Assembly (NCBI GenBank): GCA_017882405.1
Contig: JADGPO010000174.1
Span: 1 to 6,743 of the forward strand
Length of the DNA stretch: 6,743 nt
Source of the DNA: Solirubrobacteraceae bacterium
GTDB lineage: Bacteria > Actinomycetota > Thermoleophilia > Solirubrobacterales > Solirubrobacteraceae
Direction: 5' to 3'
Part shown: piece by piece, positions 1-4,751 of the stretch
Layout: each line of letters begins with the position of its first letter
How positions within the stretch are numbered: position 1 is the first letter of the stretch
Notes under the pieces: model-generated
What the model saw: only the letters and a program-made list of their open reading frames with translations
What the model was told of the DNA's origin: nothing
The model's database searches: none
Made by a program: the position numbers and the translations under genes

Positions 1-126
1 CCAGGACGAGTGCCTGAACACCGGCACCGCCAGCTCGGCCGGCAGCTGCTCGAGCAGATCGTGCAGCGCCGCCGGCGAACCGTCCGCAGGACGGTCGGAG
101 GCCGACGGCTGCGAGTTGTTCGTCAC
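1..126 (-). CDS. rnc: Ribonuclease III, N-terminal fragment (cut by left edge)
   Basis: First 42 codons of an open frame that runs off the left edge. It starts at a GTG (126-124) whose last bases form a GTGA overlap with the acpP stop, a classic translational-coupling junction. The protein begins VTNNSQPSA, then a Pro/Ala/Asp-rich tail, then a helix (about residues 19-32, LHDLLEQLPAEL) and FRHSSW at 37-42. In RNase III the first helix is followed by a T-H-x-S-[YW] motif just before the catalytic NERLEFLGD signature, which would lie outside the window. RNase III cleaves double-stranded RNA and matures rRNA precursors. The order plsX-acpP-rnc is widely conserved in Gram-positive bacteria and supports the call. 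Because the catalytic motif is not visible, the identification rests on the short HSSW match and on neighbourhood. No Shine-Dalgarno is visible before the GTG. Confidence 0.78.
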   Translation of the reverse strand, partial: MTNNSQPSASDRPADGSPAALHDLLEQLPAELAVPVFRHSSW

Positions 127-392
127 TCAGGGTCGGAGCCTTGGCTGGCTGTCGCCGGGCTCGCGAGCACGAAGTCGACCGCTTGGCCGACCGTCAGGAT
201 CCGGGCTGCCTCCTCGTCGGAGATCCGCACGCCGTAGGAGTCCTCGAGCTCCTGCACCAGCGTGTACAGATCCAACGAATCGGCTTCCAGGTCCTCCTTG
301 AAGCGCGTGGTCTCCTGGATCACGTCGGGGCTCACTTCGAGCTCGTCGACCAGGTGTGCGCGAATCAACGAGAAGACTTGCTCGCGGGTCAT
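123..392 (-). CDS. acpP: Acyl carrier protein
   Basis: An 89-residue acidic protein, the usual size for ACP plus a short C-terminal tail. The 4'-phosphopantetheine attachment motif is clear: EADSLDLYTLVQELED, with Ser39 in the DSL triplet. It is followed by the helix III/IV region (YGVRISDEEAARILTVGQAVDFV, residues 53-75). ACP carries growing acyl chains in type II fatty-acid synthesis in the cytosol and supplies acyl-ACP to PlsX, encoded just upstream. The residue after DSLDL is Tyr rather than the more usual hydrophobic-Glu pair; this is mild divergence. The ATG at 392 lies 36 bp after the plsX stop, and the last bases overlap the rnc GTG. No Shine-Dalgarno is visible at normal spacing. A TACGGT hexamer (402-407) lies nine bases before the ATG. 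Very likely transcribed with rpmF and plsX. Confidence 0.95.
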   Translation of the reverse strand: MTREQVFSLIRAHLVDELEVSPDVIQETTRFKEDLEADSLDLYTLVQELEDSYGVRISDEEAARILTVGQAVDFVLASPATASQGSDPE

Positions 393-401
393 CGGCGCAA
401 C

Positions 402-407
402 ACCGTA
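402..407 (-). promoter_or_regulatory. Possible -10 element before acpP
   Basis: TACGGT on the minus strand fits the TAnnnT pattern of actinobacterial -10 elements. It sits nine bases before the acpP ATG, the same geometry as the better candidate before rpmF. It would give a nearly leaderless acpP-rnc transcript, which could explain the missing Shine-Dalgarno. There is no recognisable -35 hexamer, and TAnnnT occurs by chance fairly often, so this is weak. Confidence 0.2.
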
Positions 408-428
408 GAGGCCGCCTCGGACGCGCAG

Positions 429-1454
429 CTAGTCATCGCTCTCCTCCTCTCCCCCCTTGGCGGGGATTCGCAGGGCGCCGGCGGCCGCCAGGGCGGCGCG
501 CGTGGCGCTGATCACATCTTCCTCGACTCCCCGGGCGGCGACCTCAATCGCGCGCGCAAAGCCACGGCGGGTGAACCGGCCGTGGGCGATGACTCCCAGG
601 CGTCGCAGCCCCAGCATGTAGGCGCCGCCGGGGCCCTCGGGGTCGATCTGGTCGCGCAGGGCGCGGAGCGCCGGTCCCAGCAGCCAACCGCCGAGCTTGG
701 AGCGCGGGGAGCTGAGCGCCGCGTCGCGGATTGCGCGCAGCGTGCGCCCGGACACCCCCTCGATCAGCTTCAGCGTGATGTTGCCGGTGAAGCCGTCCAT
801 CACGATCACGTCGGCCGCCGCCTCGAACACCTGCGTGCCCTCGATGTTGCCGACGAAGTTCAGCCCGGTTCCCGCCTTGCCGGCCAGCTGCTCGTGCGCC
901 GTGACGAGCTCCGGCGTGCCCTTGACCGCCTCGGTGCCGTTGGACAGCAGCGCCACGCGTGGGCTCTGCAGCCCCAGCACGACCTGGGCGAACGCCGAGC
1001 CCATGTGCGCGAACTGTACGAGGTGCTCCGGGCGGCAGGTGACGTTGGCGCCCACGTCGAGCAGCAGCACCGGCGTCCCCCCGGGGACCGGCACGGGCAG
1101 CGCCAGCGCGGGGCGGTAGATGCCGCGGTCGCGACGCAGGTTGAACAGGCCGGCGGCCAGCGCCGAGCCGGTGGAGCCGCCCGACACCAGCGCCTGCGCG
1201 CGGCCGTCGGCGACCGCCTTGGCCGCCTGCACGATCGACGCCTCGGGCGTGGAGCGCACCGCATAGGCGGGATCGGCCGCTTTGGCGATCGACACGGGGG
1301 CGTCGACGACCTCCACCCCCGCCACCTCGCCGATCTCCCGACGAGGTCCGAACAGGATCACGCGGGTGCCGTTGGCGGCAGCGCGCGCGGCCCCGGCAGC
1401 GACCTCCGCGGGGCCCAGATCCGCCCCGCCCGCATCAACGGCGACGGTGACCAT
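429..1454 (-). CDS. plsX: Phosphate acyltransferase PlsX
   Basis: A 341-residue protein, typical length for PlsX. This enzyme converts acyl-ACP and phosphate to acyl-phosphate, the acyl donor for PlsY in phosphatidic-acid synthesis; it is a peripheral membrane protein. Family landmarks appear in order: AVDAGGADLGP (5-15), LVSGGSTGSALAAG (89-102), RPALALPVP (114-122), LLDVGANVTCRPEHLVQFAHMGS (131-153), ALLSNGTEAVKGTPELV (168-184), NFVGNIEGTQVFE (199-211), ADVIVMDGFTGNITLKLIEG (214-233) and GGAYMLGL then AHGRF near 276-294. Several glycine-rich motifs differ from the usual DAMGGD, SAGNTGA and NIGEE forms. The C-terminus is acidic (GGEEESDD). The ATG lies 12 bp after the rpmF stop with no Shine-Dalgarno, so translation is probably coupled to rpmF. 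The downstream neighbour acpP supplies its substrate carrier. Confidence 0.95.
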   Translation of the reverse strand: MVTVAVDAGGADLGPAEVAAGAARAAANGTRVILFGPRREIGEVAGVEVVDAPVSIAKAADPAYAVRSTPEASIVQAAKAVADGRAQALVSGGSTGSALAAGLFNLRRDRGIYRPALALPVPVPGGTPVLLLDVGANVTCRPEHLVQFAHMGSAFAQVVLGLQSPRVALLSNGTEAVKGTPELVTAHEQLAGKAGTGLNFVGNIEGTQVFEAAADVIVMDGFTGNITLKLIEGVSGRTLRAIRDAALSSPRSKLGGWLLGPALRALRDQIDPEGPGGAYMLGLRRLGVIAHGRFTRRGFARAIEVAARGVEEDVISATRAALAAAGALRIPAKGGEEESDD

Positions 1455-1466
1455 TGCGGCGGGGAC

Positions 1467-1658
1467 TCAGCCGGACTGCTGGCCGGTCTCGGCGATGACC
1501 TCGCGCCCGCGGTAACTGCCGCAGACCGGGCATACGCGATGCGGCCGGCGTGGGCTGTGGCACGTCGGGCAGGCGTTGTAGACCGGCGCGGCGACCTTGT
1601 GCTGAGCGCGCCGCTGCGACGTGCGGGCGTGAGATTGCTTCTGCTTGGGGACGGCCAT
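1467..1658 (-). CDS. rpmF: 50S ribosomal protein L32, zinc-binding type
   Basis: A 63-residue basic protein with the L32 start MAVPKQKQSHARTSQRRAQH and a four-cysteine zinc ribbon, Cys30-x2-Cys33 and Cys43-x2-Cys46. L32 is a small zinc-ribbon protein of the large subunit near the peptidyl-transferase region. All four cysteines are present, so this is the C+ (zinc-requiring) form; some bacteria also hold a cysteine-free copy used under zinc starvation, which cannot be judged here. The gene follows a DUF177/YceD gene and precedes plsX, a very widely conserved order. The ATG at 1658 has no Shine-Dalgarno; an extended -10-like sequence and a G-rich tract lie directly upstream. The 12-bp gap to plsX suggests one transcript. 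Confidence 0.96.
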   Translation of the reverse strand: MAVPKQKQSHARTSQRRAQHKVAAPVYNACPTCHSPRRPHRVCPVCGSYRGREVIAETGQQSG

Positions 1659-1667
1659 CGGTCCAGG

Positions 1668-1676
1668 AATGTATCA
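1668..1676 (-). promoter_or_regulatory. Candidate extended -10 promoter for rpmF
   Basis: The minus strand reads TGATACATT: a TG-n dinucleotide (1674-1676) followed by TACATT (1668-1673), which fits an extended -10 (TGn TAnnnT). It is an AT-rich island in GC-rich surroundings and ends nine bases before the rpmF ATG. Transcription would begin only a few bases before the start codon, giving a nearly leaderless mRNA, consistent with the missing Shine-Dalgarno. The -35 position falls in the G-rich tract at 1678-1710 and holds no TTGACA-like hexamer. It would let rpmF-plsX-acpP-rnc be expressed independently of the DUF177 gene. Confidence 0.4.
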
Positions 1677-1677
1677 G

Positions 1678-1710
1678 CCCCCGCCCGCCCTCCGCCCACC
1701 TCGCCCACCC
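1678..1710 (-). repeat. G-quadruplex-forming motif upstream of rpmF
   Basis: The minus (coding) strand carries six runs of three or more G within 33 bases: positions 1708-1710, 1704-1706, 1695-1697, 1688-1690, 1684-1686 and 1678-1682. The loops are 1, 6, 4, 1 and 1 bases. This meets the usual G-quadruplex definition (four G3 tracts, loops up to 7) with two tracts to spare. It fills most of the spacer between the DUF177 stop, a tandem TAG TAG, and the putative rpmF -10. Structure formation is inferred, not shown. Confidence 0.6.
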
Positions 1711-1720
1711 AGGTGGACTA

Positions 1721-2239
1721 CTACGGGAAACGCAGTTCGGACAACTTGGCCCAGCGCGGGTCGGGCTCGCGCTCGTGCTCGTGCCCCGGACCGGCGAGGT
1801 TCAGATCGGCTCCGCAGACGGGACACAGGCCGGCGCAGTCGGGCCGGCAGAGCAGCTGCGTCGGGAGCATCAGCCCCAGCGCGTCGCGCGCCCAGGCGTG
1901 CAGATCGAGCAGGCCGTGATCGACATACGGCGATTGGAGATCGTCGCCCTCGCGTGGCTGCGAGACCTCGCGAGCATCGACGTCGAAGCTCACCTGGGCG
2001 GCCTGGAGGCAGCGCATGCACGGACCGGTCAGCTCCGCGGTGAATCGCAGGCGCAGCGCGTAGCCCTCGCCGGTCGTGCGTGACACGTCGAGCCGGACCG
2101 GCACCCCGGCGGACGTCGCCTCATAGAGCTCGCCGCCCAGCTCGAACGGCTCGATCGCCACCTCCAGGTCCAGCCGGCGGCCCTCGCCGGAGCTGAGATG
2201 AAGCCCGGAGAGGTCGAAGACATCGGTCCGTAGCGCCAT
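1721..2239 (-). CDS. DUF177/YceD-family protein
   Basis: A 172-residue protein of the DUF177 (YceD) family. Family members are usually encoded next to rpmF, and the E. coli and plant homologues are linked to 23S rRNA accumulation or processing. The exact biochemical role is not settled. The N-terminus MALRTDVFDLSGLHLSSGE and the segment FELGGELYE (32-40) are typical. Two cysteine motifs are visible: Cys74-x2-Cys77 (GPCMRCL) and CRPDCAGLCPVCGADLN (131-147), with Cys131, 135, 139 and 142 and the family LCPxCGxDLN ending. Together they suggest a metal site. The gene ends with a tandem TAG TAG, 61 to 62 bp before rpmF. The ATG at 2239 lacks a Shine-Dalgarno; a TAAGCT hexamer six bases upstream could be the -10 of a leaderless transcript. 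The plus-strand phosphatase diverges from it across a 40-bp gap. Confidence 0.9.
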   Translation of the reverse strand: MALRTDVFDLSGLHLSSGEGRRLDLEVAIEPFELGGELYEATSAGVPVRLDVSRTTGEGYALRLRFTAELTGPCMRCLQAAQVSFDVDAREVSQPREGDDLQSPYVDHGLLDLHAWARDALGLMLPTQLLCRPDCAGLCPVCGADLNLAGPGHEHEREPDPRWAKLSELRFP

Positions 2240-2278
2240 TGATCGAGCTTATCGCCGCCTCACCGGCGATCATGGCGC
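2233..2278. repeat. Nested inverted repeat in the divergent intergenic region
   Basis: A perfect inner inverted repeat, ATCGCCG (2251-2257) and CGGCGAT (2264-2270), flanks a 6-base spacer in the middle of the 40-bp gap. An outer pair, GCGCCATTGATCG (2233-2245) and CGATCATGGCGC (2267-2278), is also complementary except for one extra T on the left. The right outer arm shares CGAT with the inner arm. Both start regions therefore read nearly the same, CGATC(A)ATGGCGC, on opposite strands. Position and symmetry fit an operator for a dimeric regulator shared by the two divergent genes, but a chance or duplication origin is possible. Confidence 0.4.
2246..2251 (-). promoter_or_regulatory. Possible leaderless -10 for the DUF177 gene
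   Basis: On the minus strand TAAGCT lies exactly six bases before the ATG at 2239. It matches TAnnnT at the distance expected when transcription starts at the A of the start codon, as in many actinobacterial leaderless genes. There is no Shine-Dalgarno, and the whole intergenic gap is only 40 bp, so the promoter must be compact or overlap the start of the divergent gene. No -35 hexamer is evident. Confidence 0.35.
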
Positions 2279-2279
2279 T

Positions 2280-2789
2280 GTGTCGCGATGGTTTCGCAGC
2301 TACGGCTTCGCCGAGGTCTATGACCGCTTGGCCATCGGCGCCTACCCGCTGGACGCCGACGACGTCGGGGTGCTGTCGTGGCTCTCGGTCGACCAGGTGC
2401 TCAACCTCGTCCAGGACGGCGAGTACGAGCCCGGACAGCACGAGGCCGTCGCCGCCGCCTACGCCACGGCCGGGATCGAGGAGGAGCGCATGGACCTGGT
2501 CGACTTCGGCCACCTGCCCCCGGAGCTGCTGGAGCGAGCCGTTGGCACGGTGCTCGGCTGGATGGACGCCGACGACGGCGTCAGCTACGTGCACTGCCGC
2601 GCCGGGTGGCAGCGCTCAGCCGCGGTGGCGGCCGGCGTGGTGGCGGTCCGCGAGGGCCTGGAGATCGAGGACGCGCTCGCCTACGTCCAGCGCCGCAAGC
2701 ACTCGGCCGATCCGCTGCCTCACCAGGTGCGCGACCTGCAGGCGTGGTGGGACACGCGCGCTGACGAGCCTCGGAGCGCGCGTAGCTGA
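2280..2789 (+). CDS. Dual-specificity / tyrosine-like protein phosphatase
   Basis: A 169-residue protein with the cysteine-phosphatase signature VHCRAGWQRSAA at 104-115: Cys106, the Arg112 of CX5R, and Ser113. The motif VDFGHLPPELLERAV (74-88) holds Asp75, the likely general acid, in the loop preceding the P-loop helix, as in dual-specificity phosphatases. RLAIGAYPLDADDVGVL (16-32) and QVLNLVQDGEYE (39-50) match the first strands of this fold. There is no signal peptide or membrane segment, so it is a cytosolic single-domain enzyme; the substrate (phosphoprotein, phospho-inositol or other) cannot be told. The GTG at 2280 is the only start upstream of the domain in this frame; the ATG at 2272 is in another frame. 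It is the sole plus-strand gene, diverging from the DUF177 gene and converging on rmuC, so it is probably transcribed alone. Confidence 0.85.
   Translation: MSRWFRSYGFAEVYDRLAIGAYPLDADDVGVLSWLSVDQVLNLVQDGEYEPGQHEAVAAAYATAGIEEERMDLVDFGHLPPELLERAVGTVLGWMDADDGVSYVHCRAGWQRSAAVAAGVVAVREGLEIEDALAYVQRRKHSADPLPHQVRDLQAWWDTRADEPRSARS
2754..2783. terminator. Hairpin at the convergent phosphatase/rmuC junction
   Basis: Perfect 9-base arms ACGCGCGCT (2754-2762) and AGCGCGCGT (2775-2783) enclose a 12-base loop. The hairpin ends three bases before the phosphatase stop codon and begins 30 bases past the rmuC stop. It could therefore stop transcripts from both sides of the 24-bp convergent gap. Neither strand has a T-tract after it, so it would be a U-less terminator or simply an RNA 3' end stabiliser. 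Confidence 0.4.
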
Positions 2790-2813
2790 CCGGCCCGGGG
2801 ACGCGGCGGGCGG

Positions 2814-4163
2814 TTACTCGGCGGCGCGCAGGCGGCGGGGGCGGCGTGGCTCGATCGGCGGCGTGGCATCGCCGTCGAGATCGAGCTGCAGCTCGGCAGC
2901 GTGCACGGCCCGGGCGCTGACGGTGACCGGCTCCAGCTCGGGCAGCTCGCGCCCCTCCGACACCGCGCCGTGGTCGGCGAAACGGCGCGCTCCCGGTAGC
3001 ACGCGAGCCTCATAGGAGCCGACCATCTCGTTGTAGGCGCGCACGGCCCCGTTGAGCCGCGTTCCCAACGTGCCCATCAGGGTCGACAGCTTGACCAGCC
3101 GGCCGTACAGCTCCCGTCCGAGCTCGGAGATCGCCTGCGCTGACTCGGCGACGCGTTCCTGCTGCCATCCGTAGGCGACCGAGTGCAGCAGCGCGAGCAG
3201 GGTGGTCGGCGTGGCGATCAGGACGCGCTGGGCCATCGCGTCCTGCAGCAGCGCCGGGTCGGCCTCCAGGGCCGCGCCGAGCAACGACTCGCCCGGCAGG
3301 AACATCACCACCATGTCGGGCGTCGTCTCCAACCGGGCCCAGTACGCCTTCTCGGCAAGCGCCTTGACGTGCTTGCGCAGCAGCCGGGCGTGGTCTCGCA
3401 GGTGGCGCTCGCGCTCGGCATCGTCACGGGCCTGGTAGGCGTCGAGCACGCCCTGCAGGGGGGATTTGGCGTCGACCACCACGCACTTGCCCCCGGGCAG
3501 GTTGACCACCATGTCCGGCCGCAGCGTCGACTCGTCGCCGACATAGGAGTGCTGCTCGGCGAAGTCGCAGTGCTTGAGCATCCCGGCCGCCTCGACCACA
3601 TTGCGCAGCTGCATCTGGCCCCACTGGCCGCGAGCATTGGGCTTGCGCAGCGCGGTCACCAGCGCTCCGGTCTCCGTGCGCAGCCGATCGCCCGTCTCGG
3701 TCAGCGTCTTGAGCTGTGACTCGAGCCGGCCGCGTGACTCGCGGCGCTCCTGGTCGAGGCGCAGCAGCTGGCCGTCGACACGTCCGAGCTGCTCCTTGAG
3801 CGGCGCCACGAGCTGCTCGACGGCCTGCTGGCGCTTGTCGAGGTCGCCCTTGGCCTCGGTCTGGACGGTGCGCAGCTGCGCCTGTGCCATCTCGGTCAGC
3901 TGCGTGATCGAGGACTGCAGCGCCTCGGCGCTCAGCGCCTTGAACGAGGCCGACAGCCGCTCCTGGGCGTCGTTGACGGTGGCCAGGCGCTCGGCGGCCC
4001 GTTCGCGCTCGTGCTCCAGATCGGAGCGCGCCTTGACCAGCTCGCGCTCCAGCTCGACGCCGCGCGCGGCGTCGGCGGCGAGCGCGCGCAGCCGGGGGCG
4101 CAGCGAGATCAGGATCACGCCCGAGCCGATGATCACGCCGAGTGCCAACCAGAGAGCGTTCAT
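2814..4163 (-). CDS. rmuC: DNA recombination protein RmuC family
   Basis: A 449-residue protein when started at the ATG at 4163. It has an N-terminal membrane anchor (residues 3-21, ALWLALGVIIGSGVILISL), a long charged coiled coil (about 25-165), and the RmuC core. The core includes RGQWGQMQLRNVVEAAGM (178-195), LRPDMVVNLPGGKCVVVDAKSPL (214-236), VMFLPGESLLGAALE (286-300) and ATPTTLLALLHSVAYGWQQE (317-336). The pattern Asp217...Asp231-Ala-Lys233 fits the PD-(D/E)xK nuclease fold assigned to this family. RmuC limits DNA inversions in E. coli; its mechanism is still poorly defined. A GTG at 4256 would add 31 residues, but that stretch contains a terminator-like hairpin and would bury the membrane anchor, so I reject it. 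The C-terminal tail (from about 400) is poorly conserved and Arg/Pro-rich. It converges with the phosphatase gene. Confidence 0.92.
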   Translation of the reverse strand: MNALWLALGVIIGSGVILISLRPRLRALAADAARGVELERELVKARSDLEHERERAAERLATVNDAQERLSASFKALSAEALQSSITQLTEMAQAQLRTVQTEAKGDLDKRQQAVEQLVAPLKEQLGRVDGQLLRLDQERRESRGRLESQLKTLTETGDRLRTETGALVTALRKPNARGQWGQMQLRNVVEAAGMLKHCDFAEQHSYVGDESTLRPDMVVNLPGGKCVVVDAKSPLQGVLDAYQARDDAERERHLRDHARLLRKHVKALAEKAYWARLETTPDMVVMFLPGESLLGAALEADPALLQDAMAQRVLIATPTTLLALLHSVAYGWQQERVAESAQAISELGRELYGRLVKLSTLMGTLGTRLNGAVRAYNEMVGSYEARVLPGARRFADHGAVSEGRELPELEPVTVSARAVHAAELQLDLDGDATPPIEPRRPRRLRAAE

Positions 4164-4224
4164 GGGTCTACCAGCATGGCGCGGCGGCCGGACGGAATCG
4201 CCGCAAACCGCGACAACCCCGAGG

Positions 4225-4245
4225 AGCCCGAGGGCCTCTCGGGCT
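4225..4245 (-). terminator. Terminator-like hairpin after the SepIVA-like gene
   Basis: Perfect 8-base GC-rich arms AGCCCGAG and CTCGGGCT (4225-4232 and 4238-4245) with a 5-base loop lie 22 bases past the SepIVA-like stop codon and about 60 bases before the rmuC start. On the minus strand the following bases are GC-rich with only short T pairs and triplets, so it is not a textbook rho-independent terminator. It could be a U-less terminator or an attenuating stem separating the recG-coaD group from rmuC. Confidence 0.45.
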
Positions 4246-4267
4246 TCGAGATGCACTGACCGGCCGG

Positions 4268-4732
4268 CTAGGAGACTTCGGCGGGCTCGTCCTTGCCCGC
4301 CAGGCGATCGCGACCGCGCTGCACGGCGGCGATGAACTTGCTCAGGTTGACCTCGAGCGTGTTGAGGATCTCGTCGGCGTAGTCCTCCGCACCGAGCCGG
4401 ATCTCACGCTCGCGCCCGCGGGCGTCCTCGATGATGTCCTCGGCGGCGCGCTCGGCCTGCTTGGTGATCTCCTCGTCGGAGATCAGCCGCTCCTGGCGTT
4501 CGCGCGCCTCCTTGACGATCCGCTCGGCCTCGCGCTTGGCCTCGGCCAGCATCTCCTGGCGCTCCTTGACGATCCAGCGAGCCTGCTTGATCTCCTCGGG
4601 GATCGTGGCCCGCATCTGGTCGAGGATGTCGTAGATCTCCTCCTTGTCGACGCGGACCTGGTCGGTCAGCGGGACCGGCTTGGCGTTGTGGACGAGGTCG
4701 TCCAGCTTGTCGATCAGTACCAGGACATCCAT
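4268..4732 (-). CDS. SepIVA/DivIVA-like coiled-coil protein
   Basis: A 154-residue, highly charged, mostly helical protein. The N-terminus MDVLVLIDKLDDLVHNAKPVPLT then KEEIYDILDQMRATIPEEIKQARWIVKERQEML (30-62) resembles the start of mycobacterial SepIVA (Rv2927c), as I recall it, and of the short proteins found after coaD in clostridia and other Gram-positives, often annotated only as 'ATPase' or DivIVA-like. A continuous coiled coil follows (about 55-115, with REAERIVKEARER-type heptads). The C-terminus ends NTLEVNLSKFIAAVQRGRDRLAG (124-146), like the SepIVA tail. No catalytic motif is present. SepIVA acts in cell elongation and division in mycobacteria; a similar role here is inference. The protein is about 90 residues shorter than SepIVA, all lost from the coiled coil. 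The ATG lies 19 bp after coaD and has an AGAGGTG Shine-Dalgarno, the clearest in the window. Confidence 0.75.
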   Translation of the reverse strand: MDVLVLIDKLDDLVHNAKPVPLTDQVRVDKEEIYDILDQMRATIPEEIKQARWIVKERQEMLAEAKREAERIVKEARERQERLISDEEITKQAERAAEDIIEDARGREREIRLGAEDYADEILNTLEVNLSKFIAAVQRGRDRLAGKDEPAEVS

Positions 4733-4737
4733 CTAGC

Positions 4738-4744
4738 GCACCTC
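4738..4744 (-). promoter_or_regulatory. Ribosome binding site of the SepIVA-like gene
   Basis: AGAGGTG on the minus strand lies five to six bases before the ATG at 4732 and pairs well with the anti-Shine-Dalgarno. It sits between the coaD stop and this gene and fixes the start codon. It stands out because the other starts in the window lack such a site. Confidence 0.6.
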
Positions 4745-4751
4745 TGTTTCG

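Noticed and set aside
141..1919. Very long plus-strand open frame of 592 codons opposite acpP, plsX and rpmF
   Set aside because: Antisense shadow of GC-rich coding DNA. It crosses several well-supported minus-strand genes and their junctions, is rich in Arg/Ala/Gly/His, and matches no family I recognise.
2239..3015. Plus-strand frame with ATG at 2272 overlapping the phosphatase in another frame
   Set aside because: The translation is Ser/Arg/Thr-rich with no domain, while the frame from GTG 2280 carries the full phosphatase signature. A frameshift is not needed to explain the gene.
4160..4177. Five-codon upstream ORF (ATG at 4177, stop TGA overlapping the rmuC ATG)
   Set aside because: No Shine-Dalgarno and too short to distinguish from chance; it could couple to rmuC, but nothing supports it.
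4164..4256. 31-residue extension of RmuC from GTG 4256
   Set aside because: The stretch contains a strong hairpin and would place the membrane anchor internally; the ATG at 4163 gives the usual RmuC architecture.
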